Under the pieces are notes generated by a model. The model was not told the origin of the DNA. It ran no database searches and was given only the letters and a program-made list of their open reading frames with translations. A stretch of DNA of 40,034 nt from a virus. The position numbers were made by a program, and so were the translations under genes. Positions 7,886 through 16,557 of this stretch are shown here, piece after piece. The stretch is from positions 1 through 40,034 of the IMG/VR virus record IMGVR_UViG_3300044994_000437. One strand, given 5' to 3'. How positions within the stretch are numbered: the stretch's first letter is position 1; each line of letters begins with the position of its first letter.

Positions 7886-8492
7886 CGCTGAAGGCACGGC
7901 CTATCCAGATAGCTTTACGGAGCGGGAGATAGCTCTTCTGGAGGAAGCCAAAGAAACCGGCGTAAGGCCGGTTGGCGCGACTTTATCTGCCCAAATGATG
8001 GCCCTTTACCTTGAGGGATACTCTTGTGCGAGTATTGCTAAGGCCAATCCGCCATTCACAGAGGTGGATATCCTATACTGTAGAAAAAAATACGATTGGG
8101 ATTCCCAAAAAGAAAGATACATGGAGGAATTGGCTTCCAGAACCAGGGAGCGCCTGCTTAAGCATAAGCTTGAGGCTATCGAATTTATTACTAATCAGCT
8201 GTCTGTTGTGCATAAATCTGAAAATGAAAAAATGATGAGATATATGCAAACCGGCAAAGAAGAGGACAAGCCCGAGACATTCGTTACGGGCTCTACCAGC
8301 TACAAAACTTTAATTGAGATATTACAGAAGATTACAGGAGAAGAGAGAGTTACGAAGCAAGAGATCAAGACTCAATCATCCGTAAATGTTAATGTTCAGG
8401 GCGCCGAAAACATAAAGATAACAGACAGCATGCAATCTCAGATACTGGCCGCATTGGCTGGAAAAAATTCCAAGGAGCCAGAAGATGAGTGA
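7854..8492 (+). CDS. terS: Putative small terminase subunit
   Basis: The 212-residue protein lies directly before and overlaps the large terminase gene, the usual place for the small subunit that recognises phage DNA for packaging. Residues ~45-85 (MMALYLEGYSCASIAKA, then a second helix ending KKYDWDS) look like the helix-turn-helix DNA-binding domain common in TerS. A long helical middle (about 90-130) could form the oligomer, and an acidic tail ends EPEDE. The pattern 'KKYDW' after the HTH is typical of terminase small subunits. The ribosome site is weak, so translation is probably coupled to the upstream gene. The role is inferred from position and fold pattern. Confidence 0.65.
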   Translation: MTNKNITIKSDAEGTAYPDSFTEREIALLEEAKETGVRPVGATLSAQMMALYLEGYSCASIAKANPPFTEVDILYCRKKYDWDSQKERYMEELASRTRERLLKHKLEAIEFITNQLSVVHKSENEKMMRYMQTGKEEDKPETFVTGSTSYKTLIEILQKITGEERVTKQEIKTQSSVNVNVQGAENIKITDSMQSQILAALAGKNSKEPEDE

Positions 8493-10374
8493 CAATGCCT
8501 TGAACTTTCTTCCAAATGAGGAAAGAGACAAGTTTATAAGGTCACTGCTTAAAAAACGCATTAAGACCCGAGAGGATCTTAAGAATTGGCTACTATTCTT
8601 CTTAAACGTAGATCTAGCAGACTGTACTGTATCTAGATTTGCCACAACGAATCCTCTAGATATGGTATGGGAAATTTATCAGTTTTGCTGTGATAATGAG
8701 GCCCTAGAGCCAAAATCTGTATTCTATATTGCCGGACGATCTTCGCAAAAAACTCTTTCTGCCGCTGTTCTGCAAATTCTTTTACCACTTCACTTTAAGC
8801 GCGGCGTAGTACATCTTGGTGGTACTAAAGCGCAAGCCAAGCGTGCTTATCAGTATTTTACTAAATTCGTTAATAGAAAATACATTAAGGACTACCTAAA
8901 AGATAAGCCTACTCAAGAAAAAACTGTATTTGTAATTGACGAAGAAGAAGTAGAGGTCGAAATTTTGCCAATTTCACCTATGTCAGTACAAGGTCCGCAT
9001 CAGCCTGCCGTATCATTGGATGAGCTTGGCTCGCTATCCCCTGATAAGGTAAAAGCGTATGAGGACGTATCGGGTATTCCTATCTATACTCACGACGGAA
9101 AGCCATGGGTTAAATTTGGGATTAGCTCAAGAAAAGGCAAATATACAGTCATTGAGCAGGAGTATGAAAAGAAAGATAAGTCAGGAGTAGAATTTCGTTT
9201 TTGGACAGTTTTTGAAAATACTAGGCGGTGCCCGGATTCTCTTTCGACCACTGAACCACTAGAAATGTATGTCGATGCTTTAGAGAACACTGCCTACATT
9301 GAGTCAGAATACCAAAAACTGAATCCTGAGCAGCAATCTAAACTAACCAAAGTAAGCGCCTATAAGGGGTGCTACACTTGTCCGCTAAGGGCCCAGTGTG
9401 CAGGCGATCTTAAGAAACAAACCTCCACTTGCCGAAGTATGAGGCCAGTACAGTCCGTGATTCAGCAATTTAAGCAGGCCCCGTCCCTTGAATGGTGGCT
9501 CTCTCAAAGTATGAGTATTTCTCCATCTGCCGAAGGTCAAGTATTCCCTAAATTCAAGAGAGATGCATTTGAAAAAACTCCTGCAGAAATATATGAAATA
9601 TTCAGTGGCAATCAAGCTCCTGAGGGCTTCACTGAAGACGATTTAATACGTGTAATGAATGAAGCAGGAGTGAAAAAGTATGCAGGTCTGGACCATGGAT
9701 ATACGCACCCCACGGCTGTAGTAGTGGTTTATGAAGATTCAAGAGAGAATGCATATATTATGGCCAGTGTTGAAGAGGCCGGCCTAGAGCCGCAGGAAGT
9801 ATTAGAATTGGTGAAGCGACTTCATAAAAAATATCAATTTACGCATCTATTCCCAGATACAGAAGCTCCAGCCATGAACAAAATGATTGCAAGTGGCAAG
9901 TTCTGTACCGTTGTGACTAATTTTACTAAAGATATAGAAAAAGGCATCACATTAATACGTGGCAAGCTATCCCCCACAGTTGGCTCAACAAAACTGTTTG
10001 GGGTGTCGGGACGATGCGATTCGCTTATTGCAAACTTTGAAAAATATCATTTTAAGCACGACGGATCTGGCGACCTGACTGATAAAGTAAATGATATATT
10101 TGATGATAGTATTTCTGCTTTAAGATACGCAGCCCAGAATCGATGGGACAAAAAGAATGGGCTTATTTCGGGAGAAACCCCAGCGTCGCCATTACCATTT
10201 GGGGTCATGACGGCTCAGCAGCGCCATGCTATGGCCGCAGAAGAAGGCGAAAAGATTAGGAAGCAGCAAGAGCAGTGGCTGAGTAATCAAATTAAGCAAA
10301 GTCTTAATGAGGGCACTGCCGCAACAAATACTCAAGAATCTCAGGGAAAAGGCGTATTTTGGAGTATAGATTAA
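8485..10374 (+). CDS. terL: Large terminase subunit (ATPase and nuclease)
   Basis: This 629-residue packaging motor couples ATP hydrolysis to DNA translocation into the prohead and cuts the concatemer. The N-terminal ATPase has an unusual Walker A, AGRSSQKT (residues 83-90), where Gln replaces the usual Gly before KT, and Walker B VSLDE (D179, E180). FGISSRKGK follows as the coupling motif. The C-terminal RNase H-like nuclease shows GLDHGYTHPTA (Asp about 404), FPDTEAP (about 458) and FDDSISALRYA (about 540) as metal-binding acids. A Cys cluster between the domains (GCYTCPLRAQC plus STC) could bind zinc. The start is supported by AAGGAG 8 nt upstream. It is followed by a putative late promoter. 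Confidence 0.9.
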   Translation: MSDNALNFLPNEERDKFIRSLLKKRIKTREDLKNWLLFFLNVDLADCTVSRFATTNPLDMVWEIYQFCCDNEALEPKSVFYIAGRSSQKTLSAAVLQILLPLHFKRGVVHLGGTKAQAKRAYQYFTKFVNRKYIKDYLKDKPTQEKTVFVIDEEEVEVEILPISPMSVQGPHQPAVSLDELGSLSPDKVKAYEDVSGIPIYTHDGKPWVKFGISSRKGKYTVIEQEYEKKDKSGVEFRFWTVFENTRRCPDSLSTTEPLEMYVDALENTAYIESEYQKLNPEQQSKLTKVSAYKGCYTCPLRAQCAGDLKKQTSTCRSMRPVQSVIQQFKQAPSLEWWLSQSMSISPSAEGQVFPKFKRDAFEKTPAEIYEIFSGNQAPEGFTEDDLIRVMNEAGVKKYAGLDHGYTHPTAVVVVYEDSRENAYIMASVEEAGLEPQEVLELVKRLHKKYQFTHLFPDTEAPAMNKMIASGKFCTVVTNFTKDIEKGITLIRGKLSPTVGSTKLFGVSGRCDSLIANFEKYHFKHDGSGDLTDKVNDIFDDSISALRYAAQNRWDKKNGLISGETPASPLPFGVMTAQQRHAMAAEEGEKIRKQQEQWLSNQIKQSLNEGTAATNTQESQGKGVFWSID

Positions 10375-10395
10375 TCAAAAAGCTTAGTATTTACA

Positions 10396-10424
10396 AATAT
10401 TTAGTTATTAAACTTAATTTTTAA
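10396..10424 (+). promoter_or_regulatory. Putative phage late promoter, copy 1
   Basis: The AT-rich stretch TTTAGTTATTAAACTTAATT shares the AACTTAAT core (core start 10411) with elements upstream of 16675, 25469 and 39213. It lies in the 74-nt gap after terL and 38 nt before the next start. It is the most diverged copy after the 17630 one. Confidence 0.4.
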
Positions 10425-10448
10425 GTGTTTAAAAATGAGGAGTTTATT

Positions 10449-11420
10449 TTGGGCAAGCTAAATCTTCAAGTAAATTCAATTGCTTACGAGGACTTAAACG
10501 CCTCTAACAATCCATTGGTTCGCAATTTTGACTTGCAATACAAGGTCGCAGGTTTGCCGGTACAAGAAGCAATTTCCGAGTCCTTCCTGATTCCACCTAG
10601 CGCCACAGTTACAGTTTTTGATGGAACTCGCACTACCGCGATAGCTTCGGATACGGCCTTTACTAGCTCAAAGCCTGACCCCAATAAAAATATTTATAGA
10701 TTTACATACGTCTCTGGAACAAATCCGGTTTTTAGAAATGATAGGGCTATTGGCATTGATAATACCTCTGTCTTTGCAATCACAGTTAACGGCCCGATAG
10801 CAACTCTTACCAATACTGGAGGCACTCCAATCGATACCACATCGGTACAAGTTGGCGACATTTTGAATCTACTTCCACTTTCCGGAGCATCTATCGCAAA
10901 TAGAGGGAAGTTTACGGTACTTTCAAAAACTGCTACTTCTTTGACATATCAAAATCTAAACGCTGTTGCACAGACTTTTACCGTGAACACAGCCTCTGAT
11001 TTTCTGGTGTATAGCAATGGAACCGTTGGCAATCAAATACAGGTCGGCGATAAAGTTAAAATTAGCGCAGGATTCTCCTCATCAGTGTTTGGGACTTACT
11101 CTATCACAGAGGTTACGCCCTCTTGGTTCGAGATCTCAGTCGCTGCACCTAATGGGATTCCACTAGAAACGTCCGTCACGCCCGGAGTCTCTGGACTTGT
11201 TTTCTACTCATCTGCGAAAAAATTTGTTTTAATTGCTGCCCAAGATAAGTGTGCGGCTAGATTTAATGGCGATATAGGAGACCTCAGCGAGATCGAGCCC
11301 GAAGTCATTGGTAATCCAGAAAAGCCGGCGCTTTTATTAAAGCAGGGCTCTGCTTTTAGTCTAGTTATTAAAAATCTGTCGCTTTCCTCACTTAAAGTAT
11401 TAGTTGCCTCAGCTGAATAA
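10449..11420 (+). CDS. Putative virion structural protein, 323 aa
   Basis: I do not recognise the family. The protein is rich in Thr, Ser, Val and Ile with alternating strand patterns and no long helices, typical of beta-rich virion surface or fibre proteins. A possible repeat is seen in the two segments TSVQVGDILNL and NQIQVGDKVKI, each followed by a TV/TY strand (SKTATSLTYQ, TEVTPSWFEIS), like repeated beta-sandwich units. I chose TTG at 10449 because GAGGAG (10437-10442) is 6 nt upstream. The GTG at 10425 has no site. It sits between terminase and portal, where head accessory proteins are common. Confidence 0.7.
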   Translation: MGKLNLQVNSIAYEDLNASNNPLVRNFDLQYKVAGLPVQEAISESFLIPPSATVTVFDGTRTTAIASDTAFTSSKPDPNKNIYRFTYVSGTNPVFRNDRAIGIDNTSVFAITVNGPIATLTNTGGTPIDTTSVQVGDILNLLPLSGASIANRGKFTVLSKTATSLTYQNLNAVAQTFTVNTASDFLVYSNGTVGNQIQVGDKVKISAGFSSSVFGTYSITEVTPSWFEISVAAPNGIPLETSVTPGVSGLVFYSSAKKFVLIAAQDKCAARFNGDIGDLSEIEPEVIGNPEKPALLLKQGSAFSLVIKNLSLSSLKVLVASAE

Positions 11421-11445
11421 CCTGCTATTCTAATATGGAATAGGT

Positions 11446-13530
11446 ATGTCTGAAAATAATAAAAAAGATATCTCAGCAGAACTGATTCGCGAAGCAGTTC
11501 AGGACTTGCTGAAAGAAAACTTACAAAAAACTGAATCCGCTGACGGCATTAAAGCTGGACTCATTACTATGATGCCTATCCGTCAAAACGGTGGCGGTGA
11601 TACTATCGCTTCAATTCTAGAGGTTCTAAAAAAATCTAGAGACATTGAAAGCGCCCAGCAGCTTAGTTTTGATGTAGATCCCAATAAGCAAGAGGGGAAT
11701 CTCTCCTCTATCTTCAGAAGAAGACAAAATCTTATACCTGTAGACATTCTCAAGAGGCTAAGGGACACCGAAGAATTGATTGGCGGCGTTATATTGCCAG
11801 TTCGGGCCCGCCAAATGCTAATGTTTTCACGGCCAAGAGCCAATCGCTTTGATGTTGGATTTGCAGTTAATATTAAGCCAGAAGCAGTCCGACAACTTAC
11901 TAAAGAGCAAATTGAAGAACTTAAAAAAGAAGCCATACCGGCCCTAAGAGAGCTTATGGTTAATTGTGGCCGCACAGATGGTCTCAAAGACACGGAGCGA
12001 CAGGGGCTGGGTCAATTCTTGATGTCAACAATCGAAGATGCATTGCTTGGCGGCTCATTCGCAGCAGAAATCCGAAAAGACGGAAAAGGCGACTTCCACA
12101 GTTGGCGATCAGTCGATGCACTTACTATTCATCAAGTTCAAAAGCAGCGCGGGGAGTCTGCTGAAGCCCTTAATATTAGAAAAGAAGCCCGAGCACTTTT
12201 ACAAAAAATTAAAGGTGAGGGCAATCTTCTGGTCGATGTTGACCGTTTTAGTAGAGACGAATATTCTTGGGTTCAGGTAATTGATGGAATTCCGCGACAA
12301 GTTTTTACAGATGAAGAACTTGTAGTTATGAATATGAATCCCTCTACGGATATCAATCGAAATGGATATCCAGTATCCCCAGTAGAGCGCATATTGTCCG
12401 CCGTTACAACCCACATCAATTTAACTTCTCATAATAAGATGTATTTCGTTAATGGCAGAGCTGCCAGAAACGTAATGATCTTTAAATCAAATGATTTGAG
12501 CAAGCAAGATATTGACAATATTAAATTGCAAATGCAGGCCCATATAAATTCAGTCAACTCTGCATGGCGTGTTCCGGTGTTTGGAATGGGAGTAGACGAT
12601 GCTCTAGAAATCCAGCCACTAGACGGCGGCAATAGGGATATGGAATTCCAGTACCTTGCCGACTTGAATAAACGTATGATTTTCGCTGCCTACCAGATGT
12701 CTCCTGACGAAGTCGCGGCTCTTTCATACCTTTCACGCGGAACCAATAGCCAGTCTCTATCTGAATCCAACAATGAGTGGAAGCTTATGGCCGCCCGAGA
12801 CATTGGGCTAAGGCCGCTTCTTATGCTCTATGAAGACTTTTTCAATGAGCGTCTTTTGCCAAAAATTAACGAACAGTGGTCAAAATATCTAAGAATTGAT
12901 TTAGAGGGGCTGGACGCTGATTCTCCAGAAAAGGAAGCAACTAGACTTCAGCAGGACCAGGCCCTCTATCTTTCCATGAACGATATCATGGAGAGGGTTG
13001 AAAAAGACGCGGTTCCATTGGCTGGCCAGTTCCCAATGAATCCTGCTTATTTGCAGGTTCTTGAAAAATATTACACTAAGGGCCAGATCTTAAAAGCTTT
13101 CGGCGGCGAACAATTTAAAGCTGCCGACCAGGACCCAGAACTTGCATATTGCATGGGCGATCAAACAAGCATTCAAGTTTTCATCATGAAAAAGCAAGCC
13201 GAAATGCAACAAGCTACTATGCAGCAGCAGGCGGCACTTCAGCAACAGCAAGGGGCCCAACAGCCAGAACAAGGTGCCCAGCAGCAAGAGCAGCAGCCAG
13301 AGCAAGAAGAAAACGAGTCATCAGATCTAGATTCTGCAATAGCACAGCTGGGCGAAAGTCTGAATAAGTCAGAGTCCAAGTTGCCAGTCACAAGAAAAGA
13401 GCTGCTGAAAAAGCATAAGCTGGCTAAGGCTAAAATTCTTAAGGAACTTGACGAACAGTCGAAAGACATGATTAATTCTATCGAAGAAGCTCTGACAGGC
13501 AAGGACCCGCACGAAGGTCACAACCACTAG
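11446..13530 (+). CDS. Portal protein
   Basis: The 694-residue product is the likely portal, the dodecameric ring at one capsid vertex through which DNA is packed and ejected. Supporting features are its place after terminase and before a gpF-like minor head protein, its length, and portal-like segments (LGQFLMSTIEDALLGGSFAAEIR, the long-helix region TSHNKMYFVNGRAARNVMIF, and QMSPDEVAALSYLSRGTNS). The C-terminus (residues ~580-640) is very Gln-rich, made of AQQ and EQ repeats, and ends in a His-containing acidic tail (PHEGHNH). Such tails often extend into the capsid or clip. The ribosome site lies in a small hairpin, CTATTC/GAATAG, at about 11425-11443. Confidence 0.82.
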   Translation: MSENNKKDISAELIREAVQDLLKENLQKTESADGIKAGLITMMPIRQNGGGDTIASILEVLKKSRDIESAQQLSFDVDPNKQEGNLSSIFRRRQNLIPVDILKRLRDTEELIGGVILPVRARQMLMFSRPRANRFDVGFAVNIKPEAVRQLTKEQIEELKKEAIPALRELMVNCGRTDGLKDTERQGLGQFLMSTIEDALLGGSFAAEIRKDGKGDFHSWRSVDALTIHQVQKQRGESAEALNIRKEARALLQKIKGEGNLLVDVDRFSRDEYSWVQVIDGIPRQVFTDEELVVMNMNPSTDINRNGYPVSPVERILSAVTTHINLTSHNKMYFVNGRAARNVMIFKSNDLSKQDIDNIKLQMQAHINSVNSAWRVPVFGMGVDDALEIQPLDGGNRDMEFQYLADLNKRMIFAAYQMSPDEVAALSYLSRGTNSQSLSESNNEWKLMAARDIGLRPLLMLYEDFFNERLLPKINEQWSKYLRIDLEGLDADSPEKEATRLQQDQALYLSMNDIMERVEKDAVPLAGQFPMNPAYLQVLEKYYTKGQILKAFGGEQFKAADQDPELAYCMGDQTSIQVFIMKKQAEMQQATMQQQAALQQQQGAQQPEQGAQQQEQQPEQEENESSDLDSAIAQLGESLNKSESKLPVTRKELLKKHKLAKAKILKELDEQSKDMINSIEEALTGKDPHEGHNH

Positions 13531-13539
13531 GAGCGATCT

Positions 13540-15378
13540 GTGCTGACTAAGCAGCTACAAAAAATAATAGAAGATAATATAAAGAAGACGTTCTCGTCCC
13601 TTAAGATGCATCTTTTGGGACCAGATAAAGTTTCCACTCAGTTCTTGTTTTTATTAAAGAACTTTGATCCCAATACTACAATAGGGCATCTGTATTCTCA
13701 TGCCAATACAGTTAATGATATAAAGCCTGGGCGGCCAGATGATAAGTCTATTAGCAAGCTTAAGGATATTGCAGAAAAGTATATAGATGCCCTAGAGCAA
13801 AAAGCAATAGCAGACACTACTAGGATTGTTGGCGAAAAAATCGACAATTTGACCGTAGAAGCTAAGATAAAGAATCAGAAGCCAGAAGATTACATTAGGC
13901 AGCCAGAGGGACAAAAGATCCTAGCTTCTATCTCAAAAGAATTAAAGGATCAAAGAGACAAGATTAAGAAGGCTGCAGACGTTCTGGTCACCCATGAACT
14001 TCATAATGCACAAAATATAGGTGCGTTCGATGGCATTTTGGGTGCAGCTAAATCGGTTGGCATCGACGACCCTGTCGTTTTTAAGATTGGCGTACTCGAT
14101 GAAAAGCGTTGCCGGATCTGCTGGCGCCTTTGGACAATGCCAGACAAAATTACGCCTAAAGTCTACAAGATGAGTGAACTTTCGGGCAGTCCCGGACACT
14201 GGAAAAATCCAGATGCTAGCGTAAGCCCGACCCATCCCAATTGTTTTACAGAGGGGCGCATGCCAGTTTTAACCGAGACAGGCTGGAAGGCAATTAAAAA
14301 TGTTAAAGTTGGAGAAAAGGTACTAACGCATACAGGTAAATTTAAAAAAGTTGTGGGCGTTATTAATGAGCCATATACCAACAAAAAAAACATGATAATT
14401 CATTATGAGTATAATGGCAGAAGATTTGCACACCATGTCACTCCCGACCATAAATTTTTAACCCAGAGAGGCTGGATAGAAGCAAAAGATTTAACGGAAG
14501 AAGATAAATTTATTCAGTTGAATTATCCGTGTGTGGTTTGTGGAAAGCAAACCAAATTCAAGCATTCCGTAGGCTTTGAAATGTCCAAAACATGCTCTCA
14601 GGCATGCTTCAATGAACTGATGCGTGCCCAAGTCAAGCATTACCACGATACGCTATCCATAGAACAGAAAAGTATTCGGGCGGCAAATTGCTCTCAGGGC
14701 ATTTTAAAAGCATATGAAAATGGTGCCAGGTCTTATTTTGCGTCACAGTATTGGAATGAAGAGAGAAGGGCGCAACAAAGAGATAAACTAATATCTAGAT
14801 TGCCGCAGATGATGCAGGCCTCTGCCTCAACTCGCATATCAAAAAAGCAGCGTTACGTATATTCTTGGATTAAAGATTTTTATAGACAGAAAACTGTTGA
14901 AATGGAATATCAAGTCGGCAGATACTGCATAGATATAGCATTAGTAGAGGATAAAATAGCAATTGAGATAGATGGCAAATACCATGAAGGAGACAGGATA
15001 GCAAAAGATCAAGCCAGGGACTCATGGCTTAAAAATCAAGGCTGGTCCGTATTAAGGTACGGCTTTAAAAAATCTTCGGACATTAAAAAAGATAGAGTTA
15101 TTGCCGATATACAAAATATACTGAACAATCACGATGGAATATATTCATTTCAAGAAACAAAAATACTGTCCATAAAATATGGCCGAACTAGAAACAATGG
15201 AAGAGTCTATTGCCTAACCGTAGAAGAGGACGCATCTTTTGTGGCTCGTGGCATTGTTTCCAGCAATTGTCGCGATATTCTAACCGTCTTAATGCCAGGA
15301 TTCGGATTTGAAGGCAGTAAAATTGTATATAAAGGTAAGGATTACGACGAGTATAAAAAGCAAAGAGGAGACCGTTAG
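13540..15378 (+). CDS. Mu gpF-like minor head protein interrupted by an intein
   Basis: The spliced host protein has 270 residues and resembles the Mu gpF/SPP1 gp7 minor head proteins needed for head assembly, usually encoded right after the portal as here. The conserved features are a helical N-terminus, a CRICWRLW segment (Cys 191 and 194), and the C-terminal HPN-CRDIL motif. The intein splits exactly between HPN (residue 234) and CRDIL (residue 577). The start is GTG at 13540 with GGAG just upstream. The last 4 nt overlap the convergent gene at 15375. The intein is described separately. Confidence 0.82.
   Translation: MLTKQLQKIIEDNIKKTFSSLKMHLLGPDKVSTQFLFLLKNFDPNTTIGHLYSHANTVNDIKPGRPDDKSISKLKDIAEKYIDALEQKAIADTTRIVGEKIDNLTVEAKIKNQKPEDYIRQPEGQKILASISKELKDQRDKIKKAADVLVTHELHNAQNIGAFDGILGAAKSVGIDDPVVFKIGVLDEKRCRICWRLWTMPDKITPKVYKMSELSGSPGHWKNPDASVSPTHPNCFTEGRMPVLTETGWKAIKNVKVGEKVLTHTGKFKKVVGVINEPYTNKKNMIIHYEYNGRRFAHHVTPDHKFLTQRGWIEAKDLTEEDKFIQLNYPCVVCGKQTKFKHSVGFEMSKTCSQACFNELMRAQVKHYHDTLSIEQKSIRAANCSQGILKAYENGARSYFASQYWNEERRAQQRDKLISRLPQMMQASASTRISKKQRYVYSWIKDFYRQKTVEMEYQVGRYCIDIALVEDKIAIEIDGKYHEGDRIAKDQARDSWLKNQGWSVLRYGFKKSSDIKKDRVIADIQNILNNHDGIYSFQETKILSIKYGRTRNNGRVYCLTVEEDASFVARGIVSSNCRDILTVLMPGFGFEGSKIVYKGKDYDEYKKQRGDR
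14242..15267 (+). other. Class 1 intein with EDxHD (Vsr/DUF559-like) endonuclease domain
   Basis: This 342-residue insert begins with Cys1 (CFTEGRMPVLTETGW) and ends RGIVSSN before Cys+1 of the host protein. Block B is HHVTPDHKFLT and block F is RVYCLTVEEDASFV. The residue before the terminal Asn is Ser instead of the common His, which occurs in some active inteins. A zinc-ribbon-like unit (CVVCG then CSQAC) follows block B. The inserted nuclease is not LAGLIDADG or HNH. The segment YCIDIALVEDKIAIEIDGKY and the downstream WLKNQGWSVLRYG match the Vsr-like/DUF559 PD-(D/E)XK fold, the EDxHD homing endonuclease family. This domain would cut intein-free copies of the gene. Confidence 0.85.
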
Positions 15379-15389
15379 GCCGTCTCCTC
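15356..15389 (-). terminator. Hairpin terminator between convergent genes
   Basis: GAGGAGAC (15365-15372) and GTCTCCTC (15382-15389) form a perfect 8-bp stem with a 9-nt loop across the two stop codons. On the reverse strand it is followed by TTTGCTTTTT, so it fits an intrinsic terminator for the 15.4-16.6 kb reverse operon. On the forward strand there is no T-run. Confidence 0.6.
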
Positions 15390-15662
15390 GGAATCCGACT
15401 CGTAGTCTTCCTCAAAAGACTGCTCCATAGCTCTTTTAATTGCATCCGCATCTCGCTTCGCCTCGACTAGATTCATAATGCCCAATACAGTAGAATTTAC
15501 TACTGCCAATACAGCTCCAGCGATAATTACGCCATTAGCAAAATTATCGACCCCTTCACCAAATAACAATTTCAAAAGAAGCATATCAACAATTGCAGCG
15601 GCAGGAACGAGTGCTGCCAGTGTAACAATCAGTTTCTTTCTGCTACCAAATATCAATCCCAT
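15375..15662 (-). CDS. Small two-transmembrane protein, possible holin
   Basis: The 95-residue protein has a short basic start (FGSRKK), two hydrophobic segments (residues ~11-33 and ~42-64), and a charged, strongly acidic tail (FEEDYESDSEETA). That layout is seen in class II holins, which time host lysis, but also in many unrelated phage membrane proteins, and no lysis enzyme is next to it. The ATG at 15662 follows a GGGGG-type ribosome site inside a 55-bp element that recurs at 16558. It is the last gene of the reverse island and ends at the hairpin terminator. Confidence 0.65.
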   Translation of the reverse strand: MGLIFGSRKKLIVTLAALVPAAAIVDMLLLKLLFGEGVDNFANGVIIAGAVLAVVNSTVLGIMNLVEAKRDADAIKRAMEQSFEEDYESDSEETA

Positions 15663-15716
15663 ACATCCCCCTTGTTAAAACAAGTATCTCGCACAAAAAT
15701 AATAAAGTCTAGTTTT
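15663..15716 (-). repeat. Upstream element, copy A (55-bp direct repeat with 16558-16612)
   Basis: On the forward strand the block CCCCCTTGTTAAA, then AGTATCTCG, then AAAATAATAAAGTCTAG and a T-run, is nearly identical to copy B at 16558-16612. Read on the reverse strand each copy ends in the AAGGGGG ribosome site of the next gene, so it is probably a shared promoter and leader. Copy A also has the palindrome CTTGTTAAAACAAG. Confidence 0.7.
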
Positions 15717-15977
15717 TTAATCTTCCCGTATCGTTTTGATATTGCCAGACCCCAAAGGTAGCTCATCATTAGGTGTTTTTGTGTTTTTGGCCCTAAATTT
15801 ATTCATAATGCTGCTAGGTTTTCCGGATCTTCTAATTTCGACAGGAATCCTGGAATTGCCATTCAAAATTCTCTGTATTGTACCCTTGCTCCACCCAGTT
15901 CTTTCTATAATCTCATCTAATGTGTTAGCCTCAAAACTTTTTGGAAACTCGACTATATACTTATAATTTTTCACCAC
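15717..15977 (-). CDS. Small putative helix-turn-helix protein
   Basis: The 86-residue protein contains LDEIIERTGWSKGTIQRIL (residues ~18-37), which has the spacing of a helix-turn-helix in which the second helix (KGTIQRIL) would read DNA. The rest is basic (RRSGKPSSIMNKFRAKN). It could be a small repressor or DNA-binding regulator of the island. The target is unknown. The start is the first of two adjacent GTG codons, with AGGAG 6 nt upstream. It sits between a 95-residue unknown protein and copy A of the repeated upstream element. Confidence 0.6.
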   Translation of the reverse strand: MVKNYKYIVEFPKSFEANTLDEIIERTGWSKGTIQRILNGNSRIPVEIRRSGKPSSIMNKFRAKNTKTPNDELPLGSGNIKTIRED

Positions 15978-15986
15978 ATTTCTCTC

Positions 15987-16274
15987 CTAAATAACCGGTA
16001 TTTCTTTTCTTCTTTTGCTGCCGCCAAATGGCTCTAGCACTAATGTATTCCCATTTATAATATTCCAGTACTCACTGATAGCCTCATGTGCCGTTTTGCC
16101 AAGTCCAATCTTGCCGCTCAAGTAGGCGCCGGTATCAGGCGTTTTGAGCAAACATCTATCAAACGCGGCTTCCCAGGTCAAAGTATCGGCATTCCATCGG
16201 CATACCAATGACAGCTTATTTGCTTGGGCGAAATCATAGATATTATTACTAAAAAGCTTAATAACCTTAGACAT
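15987..16274 (-). CDS. Hypothetical protein, 95 aa
   Basis: I do not recognise this protein. It has mixed alpha/beta patterns (SLVCRWNADTLTWEAAF, then GLGKTAHEAISEYW) and no membrane segment. The TAHEAISEYWNII segment is like the helix of small HicB-type or DUF1902-type antitoxin folds, but I would not assign it. I chose the ATG at 16274, one base after the previous stop, with AGGAA in the upstream gene's last codons. A longer frame starting at 16364 would overlap that gene heavily. Confidence 0.6.
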   Translation of the reverse strand: MSKVIKLFSNNIYDFAQANKLSLVCRWNADTLTWEAAFDRCLLKTPDTGAYLSGKIGLGKTAHEAISEYWNIINGNTLVLEPFGGSKRRKEIPVI

Positions 16275-16275
16275 A

Positions 16276-16551
16276 TTAGTTCCTAAAACCTTCAAACGCA
16301 GAAAACACAAAGTTACCCTGAGCACCGAAGCTTGCCACATTATGTCCGTTGTGCTCCATCTCATCCAGAGCCAAGGCGATTTCTAAAGAATTAATGCCAA
16401 GCGCCATCATGTAGGTCACTGCTTGCTGCTTAGTCATGCCGTTAGATTCATTCAATACTACTCGAACAATCTTTTCATTAACAAGGTCGGTTTTGTAGCT
16501 AACAACATCAATAAGGTTAGTTGTTTCGTTTATTTTTATTTCGTGCATCAT
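16276..16551 (-). CDS. Hypothetical protein, 91 aa, first gene of the reverse island
   Basis: I do not recognise the family. The product is soluble, with a strand-rich start (HEIKINETTNLIDVVSYKTD) and two helices (MTKQQAVTYMMALG, SLEIALALDEME). Three ATGs lie close together (16557, 16551, 16548). The AAGGGGG site (16559-16565) is 1, 7 and 10 nt from them, so 16551 is preferred. Upstream lies copy B of the 55-bp element. The next gene follows after one base, so the island reads as one operon. Confidence 0.6.
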   Translation of the reverse strand: MMHEIKINETTNLIDVVSYKTDLVNEKIVRVVLNESNGMTKQQAVTYMMALGINSLEIALALDEMEHNGHNVASFGAQGNFVFSAFEGFRN

Positions 16552-16557
16552 ATGCAT

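Noticed and set aside
11583-11993. A 136-codon reverse-strand frame
   Set aside because: It lies wholly inside the portal gene, with no start signal and no operon context.
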